From the NCBI GenBank assembly GCA_016806645.1, contig JACSYO010002159.1:806001-870000 (forward strand): a DNA stretch of 64,000 bases. The letters are read 5' to 3'. The notes below the pieces were generated by a model. It saw nothing but the letters and a program-made list of their open reading frames with translations, searched no databases and was not told the DNA's origin. Of this stretch, positions 1-13,800 are shown piece after piece. How positions within the stretch are numbered: the stretch's first letter is position 1; each line of letters opens with the position of its first letter. The DNA is from Ophiodon elongatus. Lineage: Eukaryota > Chordata > Actinopteri > Perciformes > Hexagrammidae. The translations under genes were made by a program, and so were the position numbers.

Positions 1-540
1 AACTTAACTTCAAGTGTCTCTTCATCTTTTGGCGATTCTAAACGTGGCTTCCAGTTCTGCCAAACTCTATCTAGTTCTGATAGTATAAATGACCACAAGG
101 CTGCCTGGTGTGAGTGTGCAGATTCCCAGTCGTTTCCACCACTTATACTGGCCTAAAAAACAGAAATGGCTAAGTTAAGACATCTTGCTCACATCCAGTA
201 ATGCCTGTCTTGATCTCACTGTATTTTTGCTTAGCTTTCGTCCCCCTGGTGCTGATTTTGTTAAACAGAAAACAACTGATAGCAGATGTACTGCATCTGT
301 TGCCAGAGTGATTGTATAAGTCCTTGGAGAAAGGCTGCTTTTGGGCAGTTAGCTCTTTTATTTTAGGAGTACAGCTCACACAGGATGCACTTTTGTACAT
401 GAATCTGAAACATGTTTTGCTCTTTCCTATTCACTCACCTCAAATTGTGGATAAAAGACAGTGAGAAGTGAAACCCTGTTCTTGTTCAGCCTGTTGTGAT
501 GTTTATATAATGTTTCCAATAAAGGTGGTGAATTTGAAAT

Positions 541-950
541 TCACTGCATATCTATTGCCTCCACACGGCTCTCAACATGGCGAGGTCTGCGGTAGCTCGT
601 ATCTAACAGTGCTACCAGCGCTAACGGTGCAAACAATGGCAGTAGTGCTGCCGGAGCTAAATAGTGTTTACCAGAGGGGGAACTGGAGGGTGGCTGCAAC
701 ACGTTTGCAACCATTGTATGAGCGGATTGCCATGAGCTAGCATGTGGGGCACACTCACATGCACTAACATGCACTAAAAGGCACACGTGGCTGGTCTGAC
801 TATGTAAATAAAGCACAGAGAAGCTCGGATAACAACGCAGACAGAGGGAGAGTGACTTCATTCTTTGCTCAGGTAGACATCACTCCGCTATATCTTTACA
901 AAGTAAATACGTGTTTTCTGCACTACAAATGTTGTGAGTATTGTATAGAG
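541..950. repeat. dispersed teleost repeat, class uncertain
   Basis: Phrases such as GCTAACGGTGCAAACAATGGC, GGAGCTAAATAGTG, GTAAATAAAGCACAGAGAAG and TTCATTCTTTGCTCAGGTAG are ones I recall recurring in many fish genomes as parts of a common dispersed repeat. It is CpG-depleted and out of character with the AT-rich flanks. The ends are set by loss of similarity as I remember it, so they are approximate. Confidence 0.45.
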
Positions 951-3469
951 AACCTTTTAATAGTTATATTGTACTGGTGCAGGGAGTACAAAAGGAAACT
1001 GGAACAGTCTCTATTAAACTAAATTGAATACCGATGATTAGAGGAACTGTCTTCAGATAATTCATTCCAGTCTCTGTCTATAAACTGATGAAAATAAATG
1101 AGAAATGCATTGCCTTATGGAGCTGTAATACTGCTTTATAGCGGTCTGGGTGATGCCTAGTTTATGAGGATTACAGCCTAGTTTCTGGGGATTACAAACA
1201 CAAGTTATTTTTACATGAATAGAATGTGCAAACATCCCACCCCTAAATTGATAAATAACAGAATTAGCCTGTAGGGAGGTGTGCATTTCTAATTAAACGG
1301 TGCAAGTTTAAAAAACAAGGCTGCACATCTGTTTCCACAAATTACAAATGTTCACTCAATGGAAACCAGATCATGTTGTGTACCCAGCACTGTCTTTTTC
1401 ACTAATGATTATTCCAGAGTGAAGAGCTGAACGTATTGCTATTTTCCCAGGCAACACTGCATCCAGTAATTCACAGTGATAATGTATACGTAGATGTTTA
1501 ATCACAGATTTTCATGAATTTTTCAATGTTTCTTTTTCTTCTTTAAAACACCTCCAGGCAGGAATATATGCAACCAGTGTTTAAAGATTTGATGGCAGAA
1601 TATGAAAGATAAATTAAGGTTTGGCATGTGTTTTTAATTGGAGGTATTGACAAAGAGAAGGTAGAAATTAAGCACAACTTGGTTTTCAATTGTGATGCTT
1701 GTTAGGTTAAATAACTAGTTGGACATAGTGTGAATCCTTATGAGCAGAGTAACTATGGTTCATTTTCAAAACCAAAACCAAAAATGTGTTCCAGGACTTG
1801 TCTTCTTGCCATGGCTGTGCCATCATTAATTACAGAGAGCAATTTAAAATAAGGATCTGTAGCATTTCTTTCTTTTGTGTTTAAATGCAGCCAGTGAGCA
1901 TGTACATATTGTTTGCAAATTAAACTACCTAGCAACATGTTTATAGTGCTTTAGTGGGGTTTCAGTGAGTGTGTGCACTGCTTTAGATGGGTTGAAATGT
2001 GTTGAAAAGAGGTCTTTATGCTTTGAATTAGAATAAACTTGTTTTCTTAACGGGTCATTAACAGGCTATTTAGTTCCATATAAAGTGGCCACTGTCATCC
2101 TTAAAGCTTTTTATTAAACCGCAGAAGACAGCAGGCTCTAGTTACATTATCTTCTGACTTGAGGCAGACAGATATGCAACTATACAGCAAGGCTTGTGGT
2201 TTTAGAGGATTGTGCACTGAAAACCACACAACAGCTGGTGTTTCAAAATTATTTTTTTTCTTTCTAATATCTCTGAACAGCTGAGAGTAGCAAGGGACTG
2301 TTTGTTCTCTTCAATGGCCACTAGATGACAGAGCCACTTTGTGGGCCGTACGCTGCCTAATTAGTCCTTGTCGTCCTCTCCAGAAGGGACTGAGCTCCAT
2401 TAAAGTGAAGATAAATGACTGAAAGAGGGATGCTGAAAGTCTCTAATGTGTAAGATGATGCCTGTTCTGTGGACAGGTGAATCTTAATCAGGCACAGAAA
2501 TAAATATAAACAGTTCCCTATTGGTTTAAGCTCCAGTCTTTAAAAAGGAGTGTAACAATATGCGGCCAGTAGATGGCATTACTGAATCACTCCTCACTGA
2601 CAGTCACAGAAACGTGTACAAATGTTTGTCTCTTGTCATGTTGACATCTCTGTTCAAGACGTCTCAAGTTCAAACTTGTAATTTCGGCTCGCTGTCTAAG
2701 CAAGCTATTTAGTTTTGTTTTATGGAAAGAATTGTAATTCACAAATTTCCTAGACACAACCTCAATTTAAAAAGAACAACTGAGACATGACGCAAAGAGG
2801 CCATAGAGAGCTGGTGTGTAAAATAAAAACAGACGCTATTGCAACAGATGCCCTAATACATTACAGAGAGCTGCTCGCTATACTTTGTGTTAGCAGTGCT
2901 CTGGCGAAGGGGATACTTCATCCTCAGAGATACTGACTGTTTAAGAGCAGTCACTTTAAACAAACGTTGCCTCAGTAACGTCAAAAGCCTAAAACATCCT
3001 TTGCCCTTGTATTCAGTAAACAAACAAATAAAAATATCTTAAGAAGTTAGTTATTTTATTTCATAAAATAACTACTTGAATAAAGTTATCTCTACATCCT
3101 TTGTATGGCTGTTCAACATGGCAGCCTTGGAAAGATTAATTTAGTGTCACAAGACAATATTTCAATGAGGTGAACTAAGGGTGTCCAATTCATGAAGGTG
3201 TCTGCTTAAAGATTTGAATAATCACAAAATAAACCCGACATAGAGGAAAACGTATATGGTCTGGCGCGTTTCAAAATGTGACTAACTTTGAACAATAACA
3301 ATTCCTATTGCGTTTTCTTTTAACTCTAATAAGGGATTTCTTTTTATTATATATTTTACCAAAGTGTTACAGACAAACAAAAAAAGATAACCAAAGCAGA
3401 ATGTCAATGCAATTGGAAGAAAAGCATTCTGCAAATTTAGTTTAATTCCAGACTTGAAAAACAGAATGG
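951..3469. other. gene-free AT-rich sequence
   Basis: No exon, RNA gene or clear repeat recognised. Open frames are short and without known motifs. Confidence 0.6.
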
Positions 3470-3930
3470 CCTGACCGAGAGTTGGCACGGCGGGACTGTG
3501 CCACAGTCCCCTCAACATTTGGCGACGCTATCACGCCCAGCCCTCCCCTCGCTGATCAGAGGCAAAGTTGCCGACGCCACTGTGTCGCATTCTGGGGATA
3601 GCTGCACATAGGGACGCTGTGATGTGCCACCTGGCCCTTGGCCCCGTTGGTCAAGAACTCTCCCTGACCTCTCCATTAAAACTCGTTTGCCATTGAGAGC
3701 CACGTCAGAGGGAGTCTCTGAGGACCACTTGCGTGCATTCTCCCTGTGATGAAGACAGACCAGAGGGAGATTGCCGACACCTATTGGTGAAGCTTCGCCT
3801 GCCTCTCGTTCTCAATAGGCCCGTGGAGCTGCCCGGCCCCAAGAACTGCACAGTTGCAGATCAAAGATTGCCGATTTGGTCGGCAGCCAACAGACCACTC
3901 TGTGCCTCCTCGCCCCATTACGAATAACTA
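3470..3930. promoter_or_regulatory. GC-rich block, candidate conserved element
   Basis: About 460 bp clearly richer in GC and CpG than both flanks, with abrupt edges. Short open frames run through it on both strands (3512-3703 minus, 3733-3927 plus) but match no family I know. It could be a conserved non-coding element, an old retrocopy fragment or a repeat. Confidence 0.25.
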
Positions 3931-4038
3931 AGCTCTAAAACAGCATGGTGTCTGACGGATGCAAAGCCAGAAAGATTTTGAAATGAATAATTGTTAAACC
4001 TGAAAAAATTACATTTGGAAAGTTGTTTCTCATTTTGC

Positions 4039-4074
4039 ACTTTAATGTGTTTTCTACCAAAAACACATTAAAGT
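4039..4074. repeat. perfect 15-bp inverted repeat (hairpin)
   Basis: The arm 4039-4053 (ACTTTAATGTGTTTT) pairs perfectly with 4060-4074 across a 6-nt loop, CTACCA. It sits in gene-free AT-rich DNA. It could be a small fold-back from a transposon end or chance. Confidence 0.8.
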
Positions 4075-5599
4075 TTTTGGCAGTAGAGTGAAACGGCTAA
4101 AAGTTGTTTGAAATAAAAATGCTACTTTTTACAATTTTTAAAAGACCAATATATGATTTAGAAGGGATTTTGAGTCACTAATATATTTTTCCAGTATAGT
4201 CTTGCCCACCTTGTGACTACACGAGACTAAAATTATTCTCAATATGCCATATCTGCATGCGTCAGATGACACTCTATTCTTGGGTGACCGTCCCTTAGAT
4301 GTTATAATAAATTCTCCTTTATCTCTGAACCCTCACTTCACATCGGATTATTGTGTGTCGAGTTGTAAGTGTAAAACAGGTGTTTGGTTTGTTTTCCACA
4401 TTCGGTCACCTAACCGAGACCCCTTCTCGTCCCAGACACAGCTTTTACACCCTCAATAACATGTGCTATTAGACCTCACATGTAGTCTACACCATGTTTG
4501 TCTGAGTGGTCCTCAACAAAATGATAATATTTGTCCAAAGAGCTGAGAGTAGATGCTAGAAAGCCCCTGACACTTGGTCCAACTGGCTGGAAAGACACCG
4601 TCTCCACCTGTTGCAGGTCAGGGGCTAATGCTTTAAGGTCAAAGGTTGTTTCCACAAGGCTGGTTTGGAACTCTTGCTTTCTCTGGCTGTAACAGTTCCC
4701 ACCCTGGGTGCTGAATGTTTGAATCAACAGTTAAGACCAATTGGTGAGATAAACTGAGCTGGTTACTTAATGGGCAGCTGTATAATGTCTTAAGAATGAT
4801 TATGCATGCAGCACAAGTTATTGTCAAATTGCCATATTAACTAGTATTTTTGACAGATTATTTCACTATATTGTTGCAATAATAACTGTTTCTTTAAATG
4901 AATAAATATTATCTGAGGTTTCAATGTAACCATTTTAAAATATTAAATTATATATTTTGTTTTAAAGATATAGTGTTGGAAAGATTAAATGTGGTCACAG
5001 TTGACACCAAACGGTTTGCCATATACACTCTTGAGCTTAGTTGCAGTGTCATTCGGTGAGCAAGACAATGTGAGTTGGCAGCACAACACATATGTGGACC
5101 ACATTAGAGCAAAAACAACTGTTGTGTGGATAGCGGGCTGTGTTCAACAGAGCAATGTAATGAGCAGATAACTAGGCCATCATATAACACATCCCCAAAT
5201 ACCATTGACTTGTAAGGCTCGTTTTAATGGTACCAGGGTTGTATGCCACTTTTAGACACATTTAACTCCGGGATTGTATGCCCCAGAGGATTTAGAGGTA
5301 TGGCCAGAGGCTAATTAGCTTGAAAAACAATAGCTCCCTGATCACCATTCCATTGTGCTCCCCTGCATTGTGCGGTGTATCGGATTACAAACTTGTGATA
5401 AACAAGGAGCTAAATTAGATGTGCAGTTGTTGCCATTGTCCCCGATTTCTGATACCCCTGCGTCCTTTGTACCCGGCATGTACGAGCCAAAGCGGACAAG
5501 CTTGAAAGAGACACTAGTCCCTGATGGAGTATAAATGTATGGTAACTGACAGAGAGGGAGAGCTGATACAGTTGCTTTGGTCTCTGCGGTCACCTTCTA

Positions 5600-6020
5600 C
5601 TGGCAGGGCCTAAGGTAATTAAGACCATGAATGCAGTCCAAGTAGTGGGCTGCTTAAGACAGAATATTAATGTAGCTTTGATGGATGGAGTCAAAAGTGA
5701 TTTCTTGCAGCAGAGCGTGGGTTGAGAGCCAGCTGGTCCTGGGTCAGAGAGCTGGATGGTGGGCAGATGCTTACAGGCCCTCTTAGCCTCTGCTGATGGA
5801 GCACAATTGATTAATGCCCTCCAATTAGGGAAACATTAAAAGCCACGTTTTTCCAAAGCACAATTCAGTGTCACATAATGCATGTGGGTCATTTTGTGTA
5901 TTCCCAGGCCAATAGAAGACGGGGCAGCTCAGTTTGCATGGAATCCACACTTGGCAAATTTCCACCACATTAACTGCCTGGTATGTGGAGTGTTGATTCT
6001 TAATGGTTCAGCTTTTTTGA
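5600..6020. promoter_or_regulatory. candidate conserved non-coding element
   Basis: Clustered homeodomain-type sites: GGTAATTAAG near 5634, ACAATTGATTAATG at 5803-5816 and CCAATTAGGG at 5821-5830. The base composition is mixed and non-repetitive, as expected of an enhancer. Conservation is inferred, not observed. Confidence 0.3.
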
Positions 6021-9000
6021 AACAGCAATGCAGTGGGCATTTAGATATAACGACATCCATGTCAACAACATAGATTTATAGTATTCTTGTTTTAATGGCT
6101 CCTAAACAAACAGCTGCTATGTGTGGCTTGTGACTTGCATCCAGTTTTCTCTTCAACAATTGTAAACAATTTGTTTGATTATTTTTAGATTTAATTTCAA
6201 CTACTGCATGAATTTCATTTTGAAAAATAGCGCTGTATGATGATTTTGGCAACTCATAAAACTTAGGTAGTAAAAACATTAGCATAGTACATCTCTTCCT
6301 GTTTTCCCTGTAAATGTGAAAATATTTATAAGACCGTAGGCCTGTCAGGCCTGGGCTTGAGTCGGCTTTGAGTTTTATAGCTTCTAAAACATTTCAAAAT
6401 GAAAACAGCCGTATTAGTCATTGCTCTTTTACATTGCATTCCTTTTGACTGTATCAGTGTTATGAATTGTGCACTGTGCTGGTGAACGGCTAGCTTTGTT
6501 TCAAATACAGCTCAAAGGACCACTTGCCATTAGCCTGCTGCATTTTTAGCATTTTGCAGGAGTGTGCTGAATATGACCCTCAATAAAACAGGCCATGGCT
6601 GTTTTTTTTCTGTGGTTTTTTTCGTTTTTTTTCGACGACTTGACAAACACCCATTTTCTTGTTCCTGACTTTCTACCCGGCTTGCAGCCTAAATTACTGT
6701 TTCCCGTACGTGATCCACAGCCTCCCGCTGGACATGCAAGGAGCCAGGGAATGTGTCCTTGTTACTCACCAAGCACAGTCTCTTATGGTCTTGTAACAGG
6801 AAGCCCTGAGCTGAGACATCTACTGGCTTGCCTGTCAGAAATCCCCAGACAGGGAAAAGGCAGCGAGAGAAAAAGGGCAGAATCAACAGGGACAGTGTTA
6901 ATATATGCATTACAGTGGTACTCGCATCTCCTGAGGTCACAATGCAGTCACTATTGTCACAGACTAGTGTTTTTTTTATAATCTCTTGTTGAATATTTTG
7001 TACTGCTTCCAACCAGTTCATTACATCACAATTCACTTTTAAAACAATTAACGTGGAAGGGACTGGGCTGGCTGATTCCGTGCGCATCAGATTTAATTGA
7101 AAAATGTGCTAAAGTACGAACGACAACTTTCACCACGTGTCAAAACTTCCTCCACACTATGTAATGGAAAAACTGTTATAAAATATTCCTATTGGAGATA
7201 TTCTTATAATATGACTGGGTGTAATTGATCATGTCCCTGAGGCTCTCTCCTGTCTAAGCTCCATATGTATCTTAAGACGAGACAGGGTCAAGGCCAGGGA
7301 CAACTGCAAGGCGCTTGTTAAGTGTCGGAGGCTCGTGCCGCTGGGACCCCTGAGCCATTCCTGGCATCCCGCTCAAGCAGGCCCCTTGCAGCACGCCTGG
7401 GGGGTCCTGTCCCATGCTGTCCTTCTCATCCGTTGCCGCCGTCATATTATGTCTAGGTCTCTCCACGCTGATTGTATGGAAACCAAAAATAAACAAATCA
7501 ACAAAACAAAAGGGGAAAGGTGGACAAAGAGAGAGCAGGCTGCGTGGGACAGAAGGGGCTTTTCCATCTGTTTGGAGCTGTCAGCCTTTGAGCTTTGGAA
7601 TTATTCCACTCACCACCGCTTAGCCACACACTGTCTATAGCTACAGCGAAGCAAACTAAACTCTGACTGAGCATGTAGTGTTTTTATAAAATAACTGAGA
7701 TAGCGGAGTGTGCATGAGATCACCGCCACATCCTTATATCATATCTCTTGATAATAGAACCACTAAGCAGTAGTGAACGTAGTGGCTTTTTCAGCATGCC
7801 AACATTTCCAATTAAAAAAAAACACGAAATGTCATGTAACAAAATAGGGGGATTCTGTATAATGTTTTCATGAGACGTCGTATGTATTAGGGTGTTCGAT
7901 TGTTTATGAGTTTGTTACAGGACTTCAATAGGCTTTTGTAAGCCCTGTTTATGCAGAAATAAACCACGAGTCATGGAAATGTAGGACAGGTCTATTCACA
8001 GACGTGAAAATAAATACTGAATCTCCAAACAGATAGGATCTAGTGATACATATAATTATTGATAGGATGGGCTTGATTGTAAACACAGCTGAATGTGTCT
8101 CATTCCTTCATCTCTGCTAACCAAATAATTCAGTCCCACAAGATGATTGTAAATGTTTTGCTGTCATCGTGGGAATTGTAACCGAGACATTGCACTGTTG
8201 TGACTGTAGCCATGGAAATGGAGCAAAATGTTACAGTAATCTTGACAAAGGGGTGCAAGAATGATTCCAGGGAAAATGTTCCATTGGATACCGTTTGAAT
8301 CATTGTGCAGATTATTTAAACTCAATATTTTGTTTTTGCTTGAGAGAGAGACTTCTATGGTCAAAGGGCTTATTTGAAATGCACCTGGGGGTCAAGGGGA
8401 GGTCAGGTTTAACAGCCATCCTTTATTGTGGTTCAAGCACAAACATTCACGGCATACAAGTTGCCTCTTTAATCTCGTGATGATGGATGACTTAACATTC
8501 AGTATTCCATTAAAAAAGCTTTGTTGCAAACAACTCAGCTCTACGTGCCAGTGGAGGATGAAGTATGCCTGCCAATCGAACATTAGTAATGGCGTGATTC
8601 TGAAGTTTGTGAATGAAATGATGGTAAAATATATTTTTATACACTGTCATCAAACTTCACTGTGTAATTAGCAATGTGTTTTCTACAGCCTGTTAATTTA
8701 AAACAAAGGTGATTTACTGCCTGCCATAAACTCAACGCTTTAGAGACTGTCAGTTTTCGAGACAGCCCAACCATCTGTAGGGCGATATAAAACCCCTATA
8801 AAACCAATGCGTTATTGTGAGGATTGATTACTATGTAGAGATAGTTTCAGGTCAAACTCCTGCTTCAGCTGGATGCCGTACAGAGGGTGGAATCTTTAAT
8901 GAATGGTTATCATGCCCCATGTTTGTTACCGACACAGCACACCTGGTAAAGACCCCTCCTACTTATTTCGCAGGCCTGCCATTATTGGACACCTGCTGTT

Positions 9001-10259
9001 GTTCTTGTTTTGGAGTGACTCAAGAGCATTACATCATTAAAGGGCATGAGGAATTAATGAGAAAAGGAAAGGAGGGCATTCTGGCTGTTGGCACATTAAC
9101 ATCTAGACATGAAATTTTAGAATTACCAAAGCATGAGAGCATTGTGCATTGTGATTCTGATGAATGTTATCAGTGCAGGTAACTTGTGTAATAGCGGATG
9201 TGCACAAGTGGTTTTGTTTTTTTACAATGTTGTTTACAATCTATATATACACAGTAGATCCAGCTGTTCAACGTGGAGTTGTTCCCGGCTTTATAACGTT
9301 GCCCTTTGGTTTGGTTGTCGTGGTGACCGACCTGTCTATTAATCAACATGCTTTTGAGATGAGAATAATGCCAATAAAGCATTGCATCTATGAATTCCTC
9401 CTTCATCACGCCATGTCTAACGAGATAATAACACCCTGCAAACCGCCAGCCAGGTCAGAAGGGTGAGCAAGGAGCACAGGTTCAATTGTTCAGTATCCTC
9501 AGCTGTGCAGTGAATAAAACCTCTAGGAGGGAAAAAACTAAATATGGAAGGACAATAATATACACGTGCTATATATGTATGTTTATGTACTCCTGATGTC
9601 CCTTTTAATTAAAATATTATTGGGGAAAAAAATAATGAATCCTGCAACTTTGTAAAAAATGTACAGGATTTACAAGTGTAATTATTTTTAATGCAGCAAC
9701 AAATTGGTCAAAACAGGAACAACAATTTTAGCAAATGTATATAATAGACAAACATAGAACTGAATTGAATAGATCAGCCCCATTGTCATCAATACCACAT
9801 TCAGCTATTTGAGTCAGTATCGGCCTGATATCGATATCGGTGCATTCCGACCAGAAATCAACATTTAATGAAAATTTAAACAGAGAAAAATTAATTTCAC
9901 CTAGACCCAGAACTGCAGTGATTATTTTCAATATTCAATTTCAAAAACAAATGTCTAATGAACAAGTGGAACAATTTCACTTTTATTCTCATTTTTATAA
10001 ATGTAGTAAGTTTGAATATGAGACTACGCAACTTTAGATGACAGTGGTTTACGTGGGAATGTAGTGACATATAAATCCCATGCAGTGGAAAAAGCTGTGA
10101 CTTTTAATTTCCTTTATTCTGAACCGTTTTATGAGCGGTAGGCCTGCAGCGTTGTAACTGGCCCCTGAAGCGTCACTTGCATCGTACAGGTGCCCGACAT
10201 TATGAAGAGGTCCAACAAAAAGGGTCCTTGTTGAAACCACTAATGCCTCAACTCGACCA
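6021..10259. other. gene-free sequence
   Basis: Mostly AT-rich single-copy sequence holding one short repeat fragment near 9.8 kb. The 128-codon plus frame at 6595-6981, the 132-codon minus frame at 6689-7087 and the 121-codon plus frame at 8817-9182 show no known domain. Confidence 0.6.
9740..9860. repeat. fragment of a 'TATCGGCC...GATATCGG' fish repeat
   Basis: The phrase GTATCGGCCTGATATCGATA followed by TCGGTGCATTCCGACC resembles the end of a common degenerate fish repeat. It contains the perfect palindrome GATATCGATATC at 9827-9838. Only this short part is recognisable. Confidence 0.3.
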
Positions 10260-10720
10260 TCACAACAGCATGAAACAATGCCTCCGCCACATCCCTTTCA
10301 GCCCACTCAACTGATGGGTAACTGGAGTCGCCTTGAGAGGAGCCCCGTGCAGCGTTATCAGGGGTGGGAAGGGGGTGTGAACAGCGGCAGAGATGCCTCC
10401 GAGGTCAAGCCTTTAATAATGATTACAAACTGGAGCTGGCTGCTGGAGCGACAGGCTGCAGCTGTGGGCCGGCCGGCCTTTGAAGTGCCCCCCGCCTGTT
10501 GCAGGGTCCCAGGCCCCCTCGCATGAGGAGACGCTGGAACTATGTGGCTGCCTGTGGGAAAGAATGTCATGCGACGCCAGGGTGACGGAGCGCAGGATGG
10601 CTGAAGGGTGGACGGCTCGGCTGGTGCTGCCGGCGGGCTTGTGGGTCGATCGTCGGGGACCACTGGGGATGGCACAGTGGGATGAGAGAGAGAGAGAGTG
10701 AGAGAACAAGGCTGTGTGCA
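10260..10720. promoter_or_regulatory. GC-rich block, candidate regulatory element
   Basis: About 450 bp of GC-rich sequence (GGGCCGGCCGGCC near 10466, several CpGs) ending in a GA run at 10685-10700, inside AT-rich DNA. Open frames on both strands are a consequence of the composition; none matches a known protein. Confidence 0.25.
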
Positions 10721-12107
10721 TGTGCTGCTGTGGCCAAAGTCCGTGTTCTTTGGTTACACCCTGACACACAGGGTGGGGGGTTCCATAAAGTTAGTGCCAA
10801 AAAAGCACACAGGCTGTGACTGTGACGCACTGTAGCTGCATTATAGTTATATAAGTAGTATATTTTTTCTCAGTTTTTAAATCAAATATTGAATACACAA
10901 AAATAAATAAATAAATGCTTTCATGCAGAGTACATCAGCCCTCTGTTTTATCATGGCAAGCTCGAGACAAGTGAGGGGTTTAAATTTCAAGAGAAATTAC
11001 AATTTGTATGTATTAATTGAAAATTGAGCAAGAAACTCTCTAATAATATATATATTATGTTTCAGTGGTAAAATGTATAGGTTGTTACTACTGTTGAAAC
11101 ATTTAATGCCAAAAAAAGAAAAAAGAAACCTACTTAAAATGTGTACATACTCATTGCTTACATGAACTTAAAACTCACACTTTCTTAAGTTCTTTGTTTA
11201 GACGTGCATAATAAATGTCTGTATATTCCATCCGGCATCTAAACGCAAAGCCTCACATACTTCTCTGGTGTAATTTATAGGTTTTGACGGGGGAAGGAAA
11301 GCGGAAACCTTTTAACCTCTGTTGCGAGATGCTTCTAACATGAAGTTCATGGGAATGATTTATGACTGATCTACCTAATTACTACCTGCCCAATGATGCT
11401 ACGGGTGAATTATTATGTTTATAACCATATCAGCGCAACATATCAAATTATTACTTAGCTTGCAAAATGAGCACTGACAAGAAGACTGTAGTGATGATGC
11501 TGGTGGGGAAGTATGCAATTATTTAATCGTTCTTATTCATCGGGGAAGGTGTCTTTAAATGCAGGAGTGCGCTAGTGCCCGCTTCAGGCTGGTTCACAGT
11601 GTAATAACTTAAAGTGGCAATAGACAAGTTTTTGCTTTTAACTTATCAATTGGTATATTATTCTATAGCAATTACATTGTGCACTCAACATTTAATGATG
11701 ATGTTTGACTTGGTTCCCTAAGAGCCTGGTTTTCACAATGCAATTCTGTCTGCCACTGGGTTCGATCTCTCGGGAAAATGAAGGCTTAATTTATGGCACA
11801 GAGTAAGTTCATAAACCATTGCACAACCAAAACAGGAAGAGGATCGCGCTTGTGTTTTCCCCGGTAGCTATCGGTTGCTATCCCCAGTTACCAAAGAGTA
11901 TTAATGCAAGTTGTATGCAGTCCCTATACGATTCTGTGCTGTTGGTAGTTGTGGGAATGCAAAGCAATCCAGTTGTCTTTCGCGACAGCGTGGCAGAGGT
12001 GGGGTCCATAACATGGACCAACATACAGTAATTTGACATGAGCTTCGGAAGGTCCTTCTAGACATTGGAAACAGTAGTTTAACAAAAAAGTTGTCTTTTT
12101 TTTATTT

Positions 12108-12177
12108 ATATAGATATATGTATATAAATATATATATATATATACATATATATGTATATATATGTATGTATATATAA
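12108..12177. repeat. TA/TATG-rich microsatellite
   Basis: Almost pure alternation of TATA with interspersed TATG and TATAC units; self-complementary and likely unstable in length. Confidence 0.9.
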
Positions 12178-12860
12178 TCAAATGTAGATTATTGATAATA
12201 TAGAAATGCTTTTGTGAGCAGTACATCAGCTGTAATTTCATAATAATTTCTATTTTATTTATAGTAATTTCTCATGAAATATAAACCCGTCACTTGTCTC
12301 AAACTGTTAGTGGTAAAACAGTGTGAATTAAGTGACACTTTTACTTATCAAAAATTGAGCATGCGTCCTTTACAATATTCTATTATCCACATTACAAGTG
12401 ATTATAATACACATATGTGAACACAGTGCACTCCTCAAAGGTAATTTGAGAATATTTATTGACGTATTCCTTCAACATATTAAAGCAAGTAATGCATTTC
12501 AATGTGTTTTTCTATAGTTTTTATTCAATGTCTTTAACAGACACAGATTTGTGTTACGCTTTAACGAATAACAGACATGACATCACCAATGATACATACA
12601 GATATCATAATAATAATTGTTCTCTTTAAAAAGAATGGAGAAAATGAAGAGGAGCAGCACCAAGCGCAGCACAGCCATGACATCATCCATTCCATAACAA
12701 TGATCCATTGTGTTGTATAGGCTGCTGCTCTCTGGCAATGGCTGTCCATAAGTTTTATTTGGCATTTTATAGCTGTTAGATCACAGCAGCCCAGTGCCAT
12801 GCTCAAAGGTGGCCACTTGCTGATAGTCCACTGAGAGGGCTGCAAGAGAGAGCCAGGAGA

Positions 12861-12905
12861 TGGAGGGGCGGGGGAGGGAGGGGGCGGGGGGGGGTTGGAG
12901 GGGGA
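12861..12905 (+). repeat. G-rich tract, G-quadruplex candidate
   Basis: Runs of G5, G4, G5 and G10 separated by one to three bases on the plus strand. Confidence 0.7.
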
Positions 12906-13800
12906 TCCACTTCTGGCAAACATTGTTGAGGGAAAGTGAGAGTGTGAGAGGGAGGGATGAGAGAAAATGAACAAGAAGAAAAGAGACCACCACGGCTAAA
13001 GCAAGTCCTGGGTTTCAGCTCAGTCCCTCTGATGCAGAGCCGGCCTTTCATCTCCTCCACAAGGATTTCCTTCCTATTTCCCCTCCCCAGACACGTAATT
13101 TCTAAATGACAGTGAAGCAAAATGGTTTAATACGCTCCAAACCCTCTCTTCTCTGTAAAGGAAAAAAAAAAAAAAGATGACAGCGGAGGTCTATTGCTGC
13201 CTCTCATGTTAGGCCCATTTGAAATAGAACTTAGGCTTACAGAGGGGGTGTCCAGGATGTTTTGAGGTCACTGAGGATTTCAAAATAATGTGTGTAATGT
13301 GTATTGTCACAGTTTGGCCATGAATATCCACTTGTGACAACCGGGAAAACGGCTCCTGTATTACGTCAAATATTGAGTATTAGGCCCCCGATAAGCTGAA
13401 ATTCAAAAACTGTTTTATTGAGGAAGGAATCAGTAACGGTAAACAAATTCTAACTCAAACTGTAAATTGTATCTTAAAAAAAGCCCTCTGTTTTATTTAA
13501 CATAATGGTCATGGCTTAGGTTTTGAGATCATAAACTATACTTTAACTTGAAGTTAAGTTCTGTCCAACTGAAATACAAGTGCAAGCGGGGGATATTTTG
13601 ACTGTCTCTGTTGTTGTTGGAGAGAAAAAAAGTTCGTCTGAGATGTGCATGTAAAAGTGACCAATTGGGCCCATTGGAGGGAAGTTGTAAAGCCTCACCA
13701 TCAGCAGGAAACATATTCTCTGAATACAAGCAAGCTGTTCTAATGTCAGAAAAGAAATATGATGTACTGTCTTCTGACTTGTTAGTACCTTTTTTAAATG

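Noticed and set aside
11740..11790. Possible tRNA-derived SINE B box (GGTTCGATCTC)
   Set aside because: Only a B-box-like string is present; no A box at proper spacing, no tRNA fold and no tail.
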